Positions 53,201 through 62,017 of a DNA stretch of 64,000 nucleotides are shown here, piece by piece; positions within the stretch are counted from its first letter, which is position 1, and every line of letters begins with the position of its first letter. The stretch lies in NCBI GenBank assembly GCA_002712005.1, contig PASP01000016.1, positions 149,983-213,982 on the forward strand. Reading direction: 5' to 3'. Position numbers and translations under genes: made by a program. The notes beneath the pieces were generated by a model. The model was not told where the DNA came from. It saw only the letters and a list, made by a program, of their open reading frames with translations, and made no database searches. The stretch comes from Halobacteriovoraceae bacterium. Lineage in GTDB: Bacteria > Bdellovibrionota > Bacteriovoracia > Bacteriovoracales > Bacteriovoracaceae.

Positions 53201-53958
53201 CCATTATACCCGGCGGCCTTAATCGCTTTAACAACTTCTTTATAAAGAGAAATCGCACTTACAGAGCCAGTATTGGCCTCAACTCCACCGGTAACTTCGA
53301 GGTGAATTCGAGAGAAAACTTCTCTTGCCGAAGTTTTTCCCTTTTTTAGATCTCTTTCAAATTCTTTTTGATCAAGATTCTCTGTTTCAAGAAGAGCGAT
53401 GTATTTCTCATGAATCTGAGGATAAGACTTTTTCCATTTGCTAATAATACTAAAGAGTCTCTTTGAATTTTCCTTATTCAGATCATCAAAGATCGTCGCA
53501 CCATCAGCAAGGAACTTCTCTAAAGAGTTCTTCAAGGCCTTAACAAATGCATCTTCAATATTTCCCATCCATCCATTAAGGAAAACAGGCATGAGATGAG
53601 ATTTCGATTTATTAAATTCTTTATAAGACTTTTTAAGCTCCAGAGCTTCTTGATCATCAAGAGAGTTAATCTTACGACTAATGCCTTTCTTCTCTTCATC
53701 ATTGAGAATATGGGCCATATAAAGAGCAAAAGTAGACTTACCAAGCCCAGGAGATCCAGAGAGAACTCTTACTCTTTGATTAGAGTTAACCTCGTTTACA
53801 CTTTGAAGAACTTCATTGATCCCTTGGATAAACTTAGAAGATATATAGATATCCCCTAGTCTTTCCGTGTCATCAAAATCAAGCTCTAAGTTTGTCGAAC
53901 GATTGAAACTCGAAGAAAGTTCTACAATATGATCATTAAAAAAAGATTGTTCTTTCAT
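50236..53958 (-). CDS. sspC: Large P-loop ATPase SspC of the Ssp system
   Basis: 1,240 residues from the ATG at 53958, which has AAGG 5 bp before it; a GTG 6 bp earlier is also possible. VRVLSGSPGLGKSTFALYMA (about 66-83) is Walker A and GIFVIYDEFGKYLEKG (about 254-270) is Walker B. The long C-terminal part has no known domain. Such very large ATPases resemble BrxC/PglY and accompany SspB and SspD. It lies between sspB (7 bp after its stop) and sspD, forming an operon, and probably drives the modification complex on DNA. Confidence 0.85.
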   Translation of the reverse strand: MKEQSFFNDHIVELSSSFNRSTNLELDFDDTERLGDIYISSKFIQGINEVLQSVNEVNSNQRVRVLSGSPGLGKSTFALYMAHILNDEEKKGISRKINSLDDQEALELKKSYKEFNKSKSHLMPVFLNGWMGNIEDAFVKALKNSLEKFLADGATIFDDLNKENSKRLFSIISKWKKSYPQIHEKYIALLETENLDQKEFERDLKKGKTSAREVFSRIHLEVTGGVEANTGSVSAISLYKEVVKAIKAAGYNGIFVIYDEFGKYLEKGIHTPSALNIQFLQDFAEYCDRSGENQCHLTLITHMSVSQYASQLPVTVQKEWAKIEGRFSETSFYDRGSNYFKMISRVFTKPISETSQNLYKESLKRSKAFIKRLKGVAFEEMLNASDSTKVMANCYPLHPVTLAMLPFLSQKVAQNERTLYTFLTRDEDNSLKRFLELDVHGEESFSPLMPSHLYNYFSPLIAKDTGIGGAYKVSLIVEEAMNTIDKENSAAREILSVIALAAVIKNNSYCPMTETFFNEAFEDDFSAKEIKAGLEELKKKKALFFNRVLKQYELQQGSSVDINEEIENLREIKLTSRDLVKIVKRYFGTDYIAPKRYNFQNAVTRFFKTDIISVEELKSGKYQKSPHYHTEDGLLYFVLPFNKDEYEQAKGLILKEESELVLFSLPKTFIECRKDIEELNAINSLYSNKELISSSPLVKKELDRHQSVLLAAIKSLLGEFIGKFSLSSDLFYSKEKFRVGITHYSVLEKSLGDVFSMEYSKSIVFNSELVNKHKVPGAVTLGRKNLIDAMIKNPDKVGAKFGIQGNGPEVAIYKTLMSTANLTYSKTNHKLKISKDSEMIKSFLNDYTDILRSFSRGISYSELIDKLVAPPYGLRKGLVPLYVALFDQVLEHPVNHYFDGEYIPHPDGEHFELILKNPKLGKLHYAEISKAKLNYLKMLGTVFNSEDKASVSTSVAAILKWKKDVPEYSKSAAKTSMEGKKFLIAISSAKEPDRLVFKQIPEALGFEEISDKTKITEIKKIEEDLRSTKDHTVQVYQGLIKDLHASLIDALAFLQTNCLGVKASPVPKGANLAKLYQDNWTKFADTIRNHAFNKKTANFVNRFKNFDSSKHPFFFVETIADVLTGTHPRYWDKEGESVFNLALEKVVNEIEMVSEFLNDDFKGESAVAFINKESGEKKFLRLGVQSDLSSKQAEIKNKIEDLVKELSVKDRNNLLLDLLSAQKDQTGNVSVVREYSKYVE

Positions 53959-53965
53959 AGTCACC

Positions 53966-54823
53966 TTAGAGCTGATTTGCTTTGTAATAGTTAGTAAGTG
54001 CTTTCATTGCATTTTCTTCATTCATCTCAATGATGTTATATCCACCAGTACGAGAGAATCTAAAATACTTATCCTTGAATTCGTTTTCAGAACGCTCAAT
54101 AAGCTCAATCATTTCATCAAGACCTAGACCCAATACAAGGCCAGGAGAGCATTCTTTTTCCACAAGTGCTTCAAGGTTCATAGAAGGAGCACAAGATTCG
54201 AAATCTCTCCAGTATAGGTGCATTAGGTAGATAAAAATCTCAGAAGGAAGATGATCAGCTCTTAATTTATTCTTACGTAGCTTCTTTCCTTCTTCAGTAA
54301 GAATTTGAAACTTAGAAAAGGGAGATGGATTCTCTGTTTCCGGAGTGACCTTCTCACCAAGCTTAGGTTGCTTATATGTTCTGATAACACAATTAATATC
54401 TTTTTTAAGCGTTGATTCTTGAATCTTCTTCTCGATTGCGTTGGCCACGAAAGCTTCGTAATAAACGAGAAGTGATTCCGTATCAAACTCTGTCGCAGAG
54501 AATTTGTTAAAGAACCAATACCACGCTGTTGCTCCAGTCTTATTTGTTGCGAGTGTATAATGAAGAAGTAGTAGTGTCCCATCTAACTCAAAATAAGGAT
54601 CATGTTTTTTGATCGTTGAACCAAGGCTTGTTAGTGACCAGGCCTCATTATTTTCAGCAATATCAAGGGCGGTCATCCAAAACTTCATGGCGCCAACCAT
54701 ATTTTTACCAATTCCTAATTCAACCATGGCCGTATCATCAGACTCTAGAGCTTCAACAGAATGAAGCCCCTTATATAGCCATGAGTCACGAATATGAAAT
54801 GTTTGATGCGCTCCAAATCTCAT
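53966..54823 (-). CDS. sspB: DUF4007 protein SspB, putative DNA nickase of the Ssp system
   Basis: 285 residues. MRFGAHQTFHIRDSWLYKGL and LGIGKNMVGAMKFWMTALDI (about 37-56) are the conserved start of DUF4007, with TWYWFFNKF-type and GYNIIEMN segments further on. SspB nicks DNA to let sulfur be inserted in one strand and is essential for modification. Its ATG overlaps the stop of the LexA-like gene (ATGA), so translation is coupled to that regulator. It heads the B-C-D order seen in other Ssp operons. Confidence 0.88.
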   Translation of the reverse strand: MRFGAHQTFHIRDSWLYKGLHSVEALESDDTAMVELGIGKNMVGAMKFWMTALDIAENNEAWSLTSLGSTIKKHDPYFELDGTLLLLHYTLATNKTGATAWYWFFNKFSATEFDTESLLVYYEAFVANAIEKKIQESTLKKDINCVIRTYKQPKLGEKVTPETENPSPFSKFQILTEEGKKLRKNKLRADHLPSEIFIYLMHLYWRDFESCAPSMNLEALVEKECSPGLVLGLGLDEMIELIERSENEFKDKYFRFSRTGGYNIIEMNEENAMKALTNYYKANQL

Positions 54824-55059
54824 TGTAGATACTTCCCTTCGGCTTCCTGCGTAAGACGTATGCCGCGATGTTCACGTTTTTTACGTGTGATATAACCTTT
54901 CTTTTCTAATGCAGAGACACATTTCGCAATTGATCCTACATTATTCATGTGGCAAAGCTCCATGAGCTCTGGCTGCGTGGGCGGATACCCATTCTTTTGA
55001 ATAAATTGAGACAGGCACTCGAAGATAAGTGCTTGATTTTCAGTAAGAGGTAAAAGCAA
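54820..55059 (-). CDS. LexA-like DNA-binding domain protein leading the ssp operon
   Basis: 79 residues. LTENQALIFECLSQFIQKNGYPPTQPELMELCHMNNVGSIAKCVSALEKKGYITRKKREHRGIRL is the winged-helix DNA-binding half of LexA, without the self-cleaving peptidase half. The best start is TTG at 55059; no ATG is available. It overlaps sspB by 4 bp. A perfect 10-bp inverted repeat starts 3 bp before this start, so the protein probably represses its own operon and perhaps sspE on the other side. Confidence 0.85.
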   Translation of the reverse strand: MLLPLTENQALIFECLSQFIQKNGYPPTQPELMELCHMNNVGSIAKCVSALEKKGYITRKKREHRGIRLTQEAEGKYLQ

Positions 55060-55061
55060 TT

Positions 55062-55096
55062 CTATACCCAGTTGTTGTATGTGTTCCTGGGTATAG
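55062..55096. promoter_or_regulatory. 10-bp inverted repeat, probable operator of the ssp genes
   Basis: CTATACCCAG (55062-55071) and CTGGGTATAG (55087-55096) are exact inverted copies with a 15-bp spacer in the gap between the LexA-like gene and sspE. A second palindrome, CATGGA-CAATTA-TCCATG (55140-55157), lies nearer to sspE. Either could control the two divergent transcripts. Confidence 0.7.
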
Positions 55097-55195
55097 TATG
55101 GTTAAAGTTTGGTTAAATGGCTAGGTAAATAATCCCTTTCATGGACAATTATCCATGGGCAACTATAATTAACTAAAATTATTTATGGAGTAATA

Positions 55196-57328
55196 ATGAG
55201 CCTAGAGCATAGACAGTGGGAACTAAAAAAAGTTTTTGAGTACTCAAAAGCTGGCAAACTAATTCTACCAAACTTTCAAAGGGACTTTGTCTGGGACAGA
55301 GATAAGCAACAGAAGTTAGTTTGTTCTGCTCTTCTAGGTCTTCCAATTGGAAGTGTTCTGATAGTTGATGGAAAAAAAGACTCATTTGCAAGTAGAGAAC
55401 TTTGTAGGACAGCTAGGTTTGCTCCAACAGAAGAAGATGTTCTCTATTTGCTAGATGGCCAACAGAGAATCAGTACCATAAAATCGGTTTTTTCAGATAT
55501 ATATCATAACTCCCAAAAAAGTTTAACATGGGACGAGGCATACAATAATATTTTCCCTAAATTGAGGAACAGATGGTTTTTGAAGATAGCGATTAATAAC
55601 GATACAGGGGCTGATCCTTTGAATGTAAAAGGCTTAAGCTTTATAGGGTTTGAGAAATGTTCTACTGACGATCTTCAAGGCTTAATTACATGTAAAAAAA
55701 TTAATAAACGTTTTAACAAGTCGGACAAGTCACATCCCCAAAACTCAAAAAACCTTAATTCAGATATTCAAGAAAAGAGAGACTTTATAAACTTCTGTGT
55801 TAGCGAAAAGCTTGCTCCGCTCTTCCTTCTTGAGAATAGCAATAACCAAGTGATCTTAAATCAAATTTTAACCAAAATTGGTGAAAACATTGCTGCTGAG
55901 TTGTATGACCTTGGTTGTGAGATAGAAAATAGCCCAGCATACGAAACAATTTTAAAGCAGTTTCCTGACTTTTCTATCTCAAGTGAAGATGACTTCAAGA
56001 CAAGGATGAACCTTTATCAGCTCGCATCCAGCTGGGCGAATAATATATACGAAGAACTGAAAAATGTGAATAAATTGAACCTTTTCATTCACCAGCTCGA
56101 TGAAGGCGGACTAATAAGAGCAATTCCCATTTTTGACGCAATGAACACTGGAGGGACTCCACTTGATACATTCGATCTAATTGTTGCTAGAGCAGCTAAA
56201 GAGTATCCTCAAAGTAGGTTACCCGACCAAATAGTAACAACTCTCGAGTCCTCAATGGAAAATATCTCTCCAGCACTCTTAGAGGGGTCAGCTTCTGTAT
56301 TAAAAAACAACTTCCCTAGCCTAGATCAAATAGAGCTCTATGAAGAGAAAAATATAAGTGAGCAATTTAAATATCTCTTTTTAAATTTAGTTTCTCTGCT
56401 TCAGTTCTCGAATAGAGACCCGAGCTCCGTTGATTTAGACCAAATAAAAAGATCTAATATTTTAAATCTTGGTGGGGCAGAGATTCATGAACAAAGAGAA
56501 CGAGCAGTAAATGCCCTGTCTAGGGCATACTATTTTTTAATATGCAGGTGCGGTATTACAAACATTAAAGATATTAGCTATAGGCTAATGCTATTGCCAA
56601 TTGCTTACAGTTTAACAAATGATGATATATGGAACTCTAAAGAATCTTTAGACAAAATAGAGTACTGGTACTGGAGTTCAATATTTAGTGGATACTATAG
56701 AGAAAAACAAAATGAAAGGTCTATTAAAGATATTCTAGAGCTACATTTATTTCTAAACGGAGAGGATAAGTTTCTGGACAGACGTAACTACGTTTTAAAG
56801 TCCCAAAAATACTGTGATAAAAAAACTTTTATTCCTATAAATGACGATAAGCAATTTGATGCTGACTACGCTAAAGAGTACCCTGTACCTAAAGCAATTA
56901 AAAATTCGCTAATGCAGTATTACATAAGTCTCTGTCCTCCATTATTGACAGATAATTCAGAAAGACTCTCAGCAGCTTCAATTATTCGTGATGACTTAAA
57001 AATAGAGCTTCACCATATTGTTCCTTTAGCGAGTGCAAGATCCTTAAGTGAGTCAAGTAAAGACTTACGCAAAAGAAAAAGTATATACAACTCAGTTCTT
57101 AACCTTATTCCAATCATGAAAAAGACTAATAGAGAACTTGGTTCACTTGCGTATGAGGCATATGTTCATGAGGTGAATAGAAACTCCTTAACGGCTCAAA
57201 TGATCCCTAAGATTACCGAAAGTATGACTGGCCCAGAAGCTTTGACTAATTTCACCTCTTTTCTTGAAGAGAGATTTGACCTTTTAAACACAGGCTTACT
57301 ATATGAACTTGATACCTTAAGAGGCTAG
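55196..57328 (+). CDS. sspE: SspE, phosphorothioate-sensing DUF262/HNH effector nuclease
   Basis: 710 residues. The N-terminal DUF262 domain is complete: PNFQRDFVWDRDKQQKLVCS (QR at 28-29), LGLPIGSVLIVDG, LLDGQQRIST (DGQQR 87-91) and later MNTGGTPLDTFDLIVARA. The C-terminal part has an HNH/DUF1524-like nuclease motif, ELHHIVPLASARS (His606-His607) followed by LNLIPIMKKTNRELG. Known SspE is stimulated by phosphorothioate DNA through its NTPase domain and nicks unmodified phage DNA. A GGAG site precedes the ATG. It is divergent from the ssp operon and followed after 4 bp by a HEPN-motif gene. Confidence 0.85.
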   Translation: MSLEHRQWELKKVFEYSKAGKLILPNFQRDFVWDRDKQQKLVCSALLGLPIGSVLIVDGKKDSFASRELCRTARFAPTEEDVLYLLDGQQRISTIKSVFSDIYHNSQKSLTWDEAYNNIFPKLRNRWFLKIAINNDTGADPLNVKGLSFIGFEKCSTDDLQGLITCKKINKRFNKSDKSHPQNSKNLNSDIQEKRDFINFCVSEKLAPLFLLENSNNQVILNQILTKIGENIAAELYDLGCEIENSPAYETILKQFPDFSISSEDDFKTRMNLYQLASSWANNIYEELKNVNKLNLFIHQLDEGGLIRAIPIFDAMNTGGTPLDTFDLIVARAAKEYPQSRLPDQIVTTLESSMENISPALLEGSASVLKNNFPSLDQIELYEEKNISEQFKYLFLNLVSLLQFSNRDPSSVDLDQIKRSNILNLGGAEIHEQRERAVNALSRAYYFLICRCGITNIKDISYRLMLLPIAYSLTNDDIWNSKESLDKIEYWYWSSIFSGYYREKQNERSIKDILELHLFLNGEDKFLDRRNYVLKSQKYCDKKTFIPINDDKQFDADYAKEYPVPKAIKNSLMQYYISLCPPLLTDNSERLSAASIIRDDLKIELHHIVPLASARSLSESSKDLRKRKSIYNSVLNLIPIMKKTNRELGSLAYEAYVHEVNRNSLTAQMIPKITESMTGPEALTNFTSFLEERFDLLNTGLLYELDTLRG

Positions 57329-57332
57329 AGAT

Positions 57333-58529
57333 ATGAACTCAAACTTATATGATCTCGATGAAATTTGTCTAAAAATACAGAATAAAAATAGTCGAAGCTA
57401 TGCAAAAGAAGCTATCAAATGCTATAGAGCTGGAGCAAATCGAGCATCCATCTCTACAATATGGAATGCTTTACTATTTGACTTAATATGTAAATTTAGA
57501 GAAATGGGAAACAATGATCACCAAGAGGCAAAAAAAACTGTTCAAAAGTATGATACAGCGATATCGAAGCAAGACCTAAAAAGTCTTCTTTCTATTGAAA
57601 GAGAAATTTTAAATAAGTGCTTCGAATGGGAGCTAATTAGTAACAATGAACTTAAAAGATTAAATCTAATTAAAGATGACCGTAATCTAAGCTCTCATCC
57701 CTCATTGGAGTATCATGATTCAATGTTCAAACCAAGTCCAGAACAAACCAGAGCGCACTTAGTTCATGCAATAACCTATGTTCTAGCAAATCCCCCATTA
57801 GTCGGAAAGCATGCTTTAAAGAACATAGATCAATTTTTTAAGTCGACATATACCCCAAACGAGAAAGATAAATTTCAAGAAATATTCAGGGATCAATTCT
57901 TAAATAATGCCAATACTAATCTCAGCAAATCACTCTTTGACATCTTTGTAAAAACAATTCTTAAGATTGCGAATCAAGAAAACTCTCCAAAATATATACA
58001 GCGTGTACAATACTCATTCGAAGTCATCACTATTGATAAAAAGATATTATGTATTAATAAGTTTAAACAGTCCTTTATTAAATATTTTGAAAAAGCTTAT
58101 CAAGAAAACTTAGTACATAATTTTTTTCACCTCATTGCTATGTTTAATGATTTGTCTTCAATAATAGAGGATGGCTACTTTTCTCAGATCAAAGAATCTA
58201 TCAATATTGACTCAATAATAAAACTCGATCTCGATACTGTAGAAAAATGCTTTTTCATCGAAGATGTAAAAGCAAAGGTAGTAGAGATTATTTCAACATC
58301 TGATTTACGAGTAACACATAATCTTTTTTCAAATAGTGATAATCAATACTGCGAAGCTTTACTATTGAAAGTAAAGCTAGAAAGTGATCAAAATATAATT
58401 GATCATTTATTAACTAACTACTTTACAAGGCATAAAGACTACATTTCGACTAACTTTAAAGAGTTAGTTAATGAATTAGTCGATATTAATTCAAAAGCTC
58501 AAACCTATAGCTGTTTAATATCTAACTAA
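57333..58529 (+). CDS. HEPN-motif protein paired with SspE
   Basis: 398 residues, not assigned to a named family. The first 130 residues are helical and end in KDDRNLSSHPSLEYH, where R117-N-L-S-S-H122 is the R-x4-H catalytic motif of HEPN ribonucleases, with an upstream helix (ANRASISTIWNALLFDLI) typical of HEPN domains. The remaining 260 residues are unknown and helical. The gene starts 4 bp after the sspE stop, so it is surely co-expressed and probably works with SspE. HEPN proteins near DUF262 proteins are known, but I do not know of one with an Ssp locus. Confidence 0.7.
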   Translation: MNSNLYDLDEICLKIQNKNSRSYAKEAIKCYRAGANRASISTIWNALLFDLICKFREMGNNDHQEAKKTVQKYDTAISKQDLKSLLSIEREILNKCFEWELISNNELKRLNLIKDDRNLSSHPSLEYHDSMFKPSPEQTRAHLVHAITYVLANPPLVGKHALKNIDQFFKSTYTPNEKDKFQEIFRDQFLNNANTNLSKSLFDIFVKTILKIANQENSPKYIQRVQYSFEVITIDKKILCINKFKQSFIKYFEKAYQENLVHNFFHLIAMFNDLSSIIEDGYFSQIKESINIDSIIKLDLDTVEKCFFIEDVKAKVVEIISTSDLRVTHNLFSNSDNQYCEALLLKVKLESDQNIIDHLLTNYFTRHKDYISTNFKELVNELVDINSKAQTYSCLISN

Positions 58530-58597
58530 ACCTTATTAAGACAAAAGTACCATGCTCCTTTAGCCGTCGACGTAAAAGAGTACGTGTTGCCTTTACA

Positions 58598-61500
58598 TTA
58601 TGAAAATCCATTAGCTGTAGAAGTGAAAGCGGAACTTAAATATTGACAAAACGTATTCGCCAACTTCATCTGATAAGGAGTCTTACAATTTGGCTCAAAC
58701 ACTTTTTTATTCGCAACCATAATGAATAAGCACTCTGCTCTACTGACTGCAACGTTCAGCCGGTTTCTTGAATAAAGGAAGTCCATGCCTCTAGGAGCGT
58801 CTTCTGGGCTTGAGGTGGCCATTGAGTAGATGACGATTGGTGCTTCTTGACCTTGAAACTTATCAACAGTTCCTACACTTACTTCTGGGATCTCCGATCT
58901 TATGAGGTTTACTTGAGCGTTATAGGGCGAGATGATTTTTATAGAATCATATGTCACAGGTGACGTAACTTCTTTTCCATCTTTAAATACTGTGTAGAAG
59001 TTTTTTCCGCTTACTAGGTCAGTTACGATTTCTTTTACTCGCTTTAACTCTTCAATAGAAGAACTGGTATTTCCAAAATGTTCGACTTCTACGTATGACA
59101 AACTTTGATTTTGAAAATCTGTTTCTCCTGTAACAACCTGGCATATATTTTCAGGAATGGCCTTTAGTCTTCCTTCGTAGAATAAATCTGAATTAAATTT
59201 GCAAATATCGGGATGAAGTCTGTAGGTTGTCGGAAGAAACACCCCTTTCTCACTTGGAAGCGTTTCATGATCTCCTACAATATAATCAAGTGCGCTGACT
59301 TCACAACCTTCGGGATGTGAGCCTTGAATAGGTTGCTGTAGTTGAGCACCATCACCTAGAAGAATGAAATTCTTTGCGACGTGAGCAATAGAGAGGACAC
59401 CTACAAGAGAGAACTGCCCAGCTTCATCAATAACGAGGTAATCGACGACATCCCTACAGTTCTCACTTGCCCACATAAAGTCTGTGCCACCTAGAACATA
59501 CGGCTCATCTCGTTCGAGTACATCGCCTAGAGACTTATTATTGATATAACTTATAGCTTCATTGGTTTCATCTTCTTTATTCGTTTTTTGAAAAATCGTG
59601 ACAGGAATATTTTCCTTTCCTGAAGCCTCTACGACTTTATCTAATAAGCCACAGATAACCTTGTGGGAAAGCCCTGTTACTCCAACTTTATGGCCTTGCT
59701 CAATAAGAGCAAGTATTACGCGTGAGGCAGTATAACTTTTCCCTGTACCAGGTGGACCTTGGATTGCGAGAAAGCTTTCATCTAAACTCAGAGCCATCTG
59801 CTTTGCTCTTTCTAAAGGACTATAAGACTCAGGACAGGAAGACTTAAGCCTCGGATCTTTACCAAGCAGAATATCCGTAGCGGCTTTATAACTGTCTGTT
59901 TCAAAACCATTCTCAAGAATATACTCAGCATATTCCATGAGTCGATCCGCTTTATTTTTTTTATTAATATGATTCCAAATCCAAAGTGCGTTGGGGTGAA
60001 GTTCTGCAAACTTTGCTTTCTTTTTTATATCTATGAATCGATTCTCATAATCGATAAACTCAATTGATCCAAAGTTCTCAATTTTTTCATCATTAAGAAG
60101 CCCTTCTTTAAAGCATTGAGATCCTTTCTTGATATCTGCAATCTGCTCGATAAAAGAGTATCTATGAATCGGACATTTCGCCGTTCCTCCCACAGTATCT
60201 ATGAGTTTCAGCCCACTTAATCCAGACTTGTCCTCTAAGAGTTCAAGAGCATCTAAGTCTTTAAGGCGAAATTTTTCCCAGAAATTTACCTTATCTTCTC
60301 GTCTGTAAAAGGCCACGAGATCACCTAATAGCCATTGAGAGCTCTTCATAGGACTTCTCTCCTCTGGGACTTCAGAGACTCCATCTTGTAATGCATCTCT
60401 TAAATCGATAAGTCTTTGTAGATGCTCGTTTAGCTCTTCATCGATTTCTCCGTCTACCTCAAGTGGCCTTGATAGAACCTCTCCCTCTTCTTCTTTTATA
60501 CTTCTTAAACCTTCTAACCACTCTCGTAAGTAGTATGTGCTATCCGTATCATCTCGATTATATAGCTCTACAAGGTCTCGAACTTCCGAAGAAACAAAGT
60601 CTTCACGGCCTAGCTCTAATGCGTGCTCAAGTTGTCTTTTCGCTGGAATAAGTTCCTGTAAGACGGCCTTTCTTTCGTATTGATAAAATTGTTCAAGATC
60701 TTTAATTGAATACTTCTCTATACCGGCACGAACAGATTGCCTCACAATACTATAAAGATCGACAAAGGTCTGAGTTCTAAGCAGATGATCTATCTCTCGT
60801 TCTCTAGTCCCATAGCGTCCCATAAGACGTTTGAGCGCACCAGGCTCATAAGCTGAGTAATGATATATTTTCAGATGTGGGTAAAGAGTCTTTTGAGTAA
60901 CAATATAATCAATAAAATCTTCAAACGACTTTTTCTCTTCCCTATAATTTAAGGCCCATGAAGCTTTATACTTAAGCTCACCATCTTCAAGATAAGAATA
61001 GCCCCATAGATATTCAATACCAGATTCTCGGTAGTACTGATCTCCTTCTAGATCAAAGAAGATATCTCCATCACATGGGTATGGGAGTCGATTCAAGCCT
61101 CGCTCTTCTTGGAGGTCGATTATTTCAAATGAAGGTGAACCTGACTCTCTCGCCTCAAGTTGCATTCGTGCCTGTTCTTTAAGCCTCTTTAAAGAATCAG
61201 TATTAGTGTCTATTCCTAACAAGACGTCATCTGAACAAGTTGCAAAATCTCTAAGTGTATCAATATCAACGCTCTTTAAGTCCTTTGCCTGGGAAGAAGT
61301 AAGTCCGGCCACAAAGCTTAAATGATCATCATCACGTCTTTTCTGATTACAGTGATCAAACCATTTACAAACATCACAGTGTGAAACAGGATCAGGGTAT
61401 GTTTCATTCTCTATTTCAAGAGCAGAAACAAGCTTATCTTTTATAAGTGAATAATAAGCTTTGTAGTCATTAATTCGGTACCTTTCTTCATTAAAGGGTT

Positions 61501-62017
61501 CACCTGGCGTTACAACATACATATTCACGGGTTCAGTTTCAATAATCTCAGATAAAAACTCACTATAAAGACATAGCTGTAAAATCGATGTTGCCTTGGT
61601 TTCACGACTAAGTTTAGTATCCATAACTTCGTAGGAATATGAACCAAGCTTACTCGAGCCCTCTACTTTTCTTAAAATATCAAGCTTACCAAACCACTGA
61701 TTTGAGCGAAGAACCCCCTGAGCAATAATATCTGCACCACCTTCCATTGCCTTAACGGTCAGATTCATTCCCTCTGTGTAGCTCATATCCTCAGGAATAC
61801 TTACTATGCTTAAGCCTTGCGATTCCAAAAACTCAAGATAAGAAGCTTCATGAAGAAGCCCACGTTCTTGCAACGTCGCCGTATGAGGATTATTCCAATC
61901 AGGCTTGTCCAACTCCCCGTTCAAGACTTTCTTATCAAGCTCTGTAAGGTGACGACAATTAAGGAATCCACCTAAGTCTGATGCTGACAGTTCAATTTGA
62001 TCTTTTTTATTTCTCAC
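58598..62017 (-). CDS. RecB-like nuclease / RNase H-like / SF1 helicase (TM0106-like)
   Basis: 1,139 residues in three parts. Residues about 1-240 are a Cas4/RecB-like nuclease: GVLRSNQWFGKLDIL...YEVMDTKLS (about 100-135) plus a four-cysteine iron-sulfur set made of a Cys near residue 17 (LNCRH) and HCDVCKWFDHC (212-223). About 310-480 is an RNase H-like/DEDD domain (DIFFDLEGDQYY). From about 745 there is a UPF1-like SF1 helicase with AIQGPPGTGKSYTAS and DYLVIDEAGQFS. This resembles TM0106-family proteins. It is convergent with the HEPN gene and 69 bp from it, so it may be a defence effector, or a repair enzyme that sits here by chance. Confidence 0.85.
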   Translation of the reverse strand: MRNKKDQIELSASDLGGFLNCRHLTELDKKVLNGELDKPDWNNPHTATLQERGLLHEASYLEFLESQGLSIVSIPEDMSYTEGMNLTVKAMEGGADIIAQGVLRSNQWFGKLDILRKVEGSSKLGSYSYEVMDTKLSRETKATSILQLCLYSEFLSEIIETEPVNMYVVTPGEPFNEERYRINDYKAYYSLIKDKLVSALEIENETYPDPVSHCDVCKWFDHCNQKRRDDDHLSFVAGLTSSQAKDLKSVDIDTLRDFATCSDDVLLGIDTNTDSLKRLKEQARMQLEARESGSPSFEIIDLQEERGLNRLPYPCDGDIFFDLEGDQYYRESGIEYLWGYSYLEDGELKYKASWALNYREEKKSFEDFIDYIVTQKTLYPHLKIYHYSAYEPGALKRLMGRYGTREREIDHLLRTQTFVDLYSIVRQSVRAGIEKYSIKDLEQFYQYERKAVLQELIPAKRQLEHALELGREDFVSSEVRDLVELYNRDDTDSTYYLREWLEGLRSIKEEEGEVLSRPLEVDGEIDEELNEHLQRLIDLRDALQDGVSEVPEERSPMKSSQWLLGDLVAFYRREDKVNFWEKFRLKDLDALELLEDKSGLSGLKLIDTVGGTAKCPIHRYSFIEQIADIKKGSQCFKEGLLNDEKIENFGSIEFIDYENRFIDIKKKAKFAELHPNALWIWNHINKKNKADRLMEYAEYILENGFETDSYKAATDILLGKDPRLKSSCPESYSPLERAKQMALSLDESFLAIQGPPGTGKSYTASRVILALIEQGHKVGVTGLSHKVICGLLDKVVEASGKENIPVTIFQKTNKEDETNEAISYINNKSLGDVLERDEPYVLGGTDFMWASENCRDVVDYLVIDEAGQFSLVGVLSIAHVAKNFILLGDGAQLQQPIQGSHPEGCEVSALDYIVGDHETLPSEKGVFLPTTYRLHPDICKFNSDLFYEGRLKAIPENICQVVTGETDFQNQSLSYVEVEHFGNTSSSIEELKRVKEIVTDLVSGKNFYTVFKDGKEVTSPVTYDSIKIISPYNAQVNLIRSEIPEVSVGTVDKFQGQEAPIVIYSMATSSPEDAPRGMDFLYSRNRLNVAVSRAECLFIMVANKKVFEPNCKTPYQMKLANTFCQYLSSAFTSTANGFS

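Noticed and set aside
49392..54823. BREX type 4 (PAPS-reductase-like plus BrxC-like ATPase)
   Set aside because: No PglZ, BrxL or other BREX core gene is present, while cysteine desulfurase, DUF4007 and DUF262-HNH genes fit Ssp.
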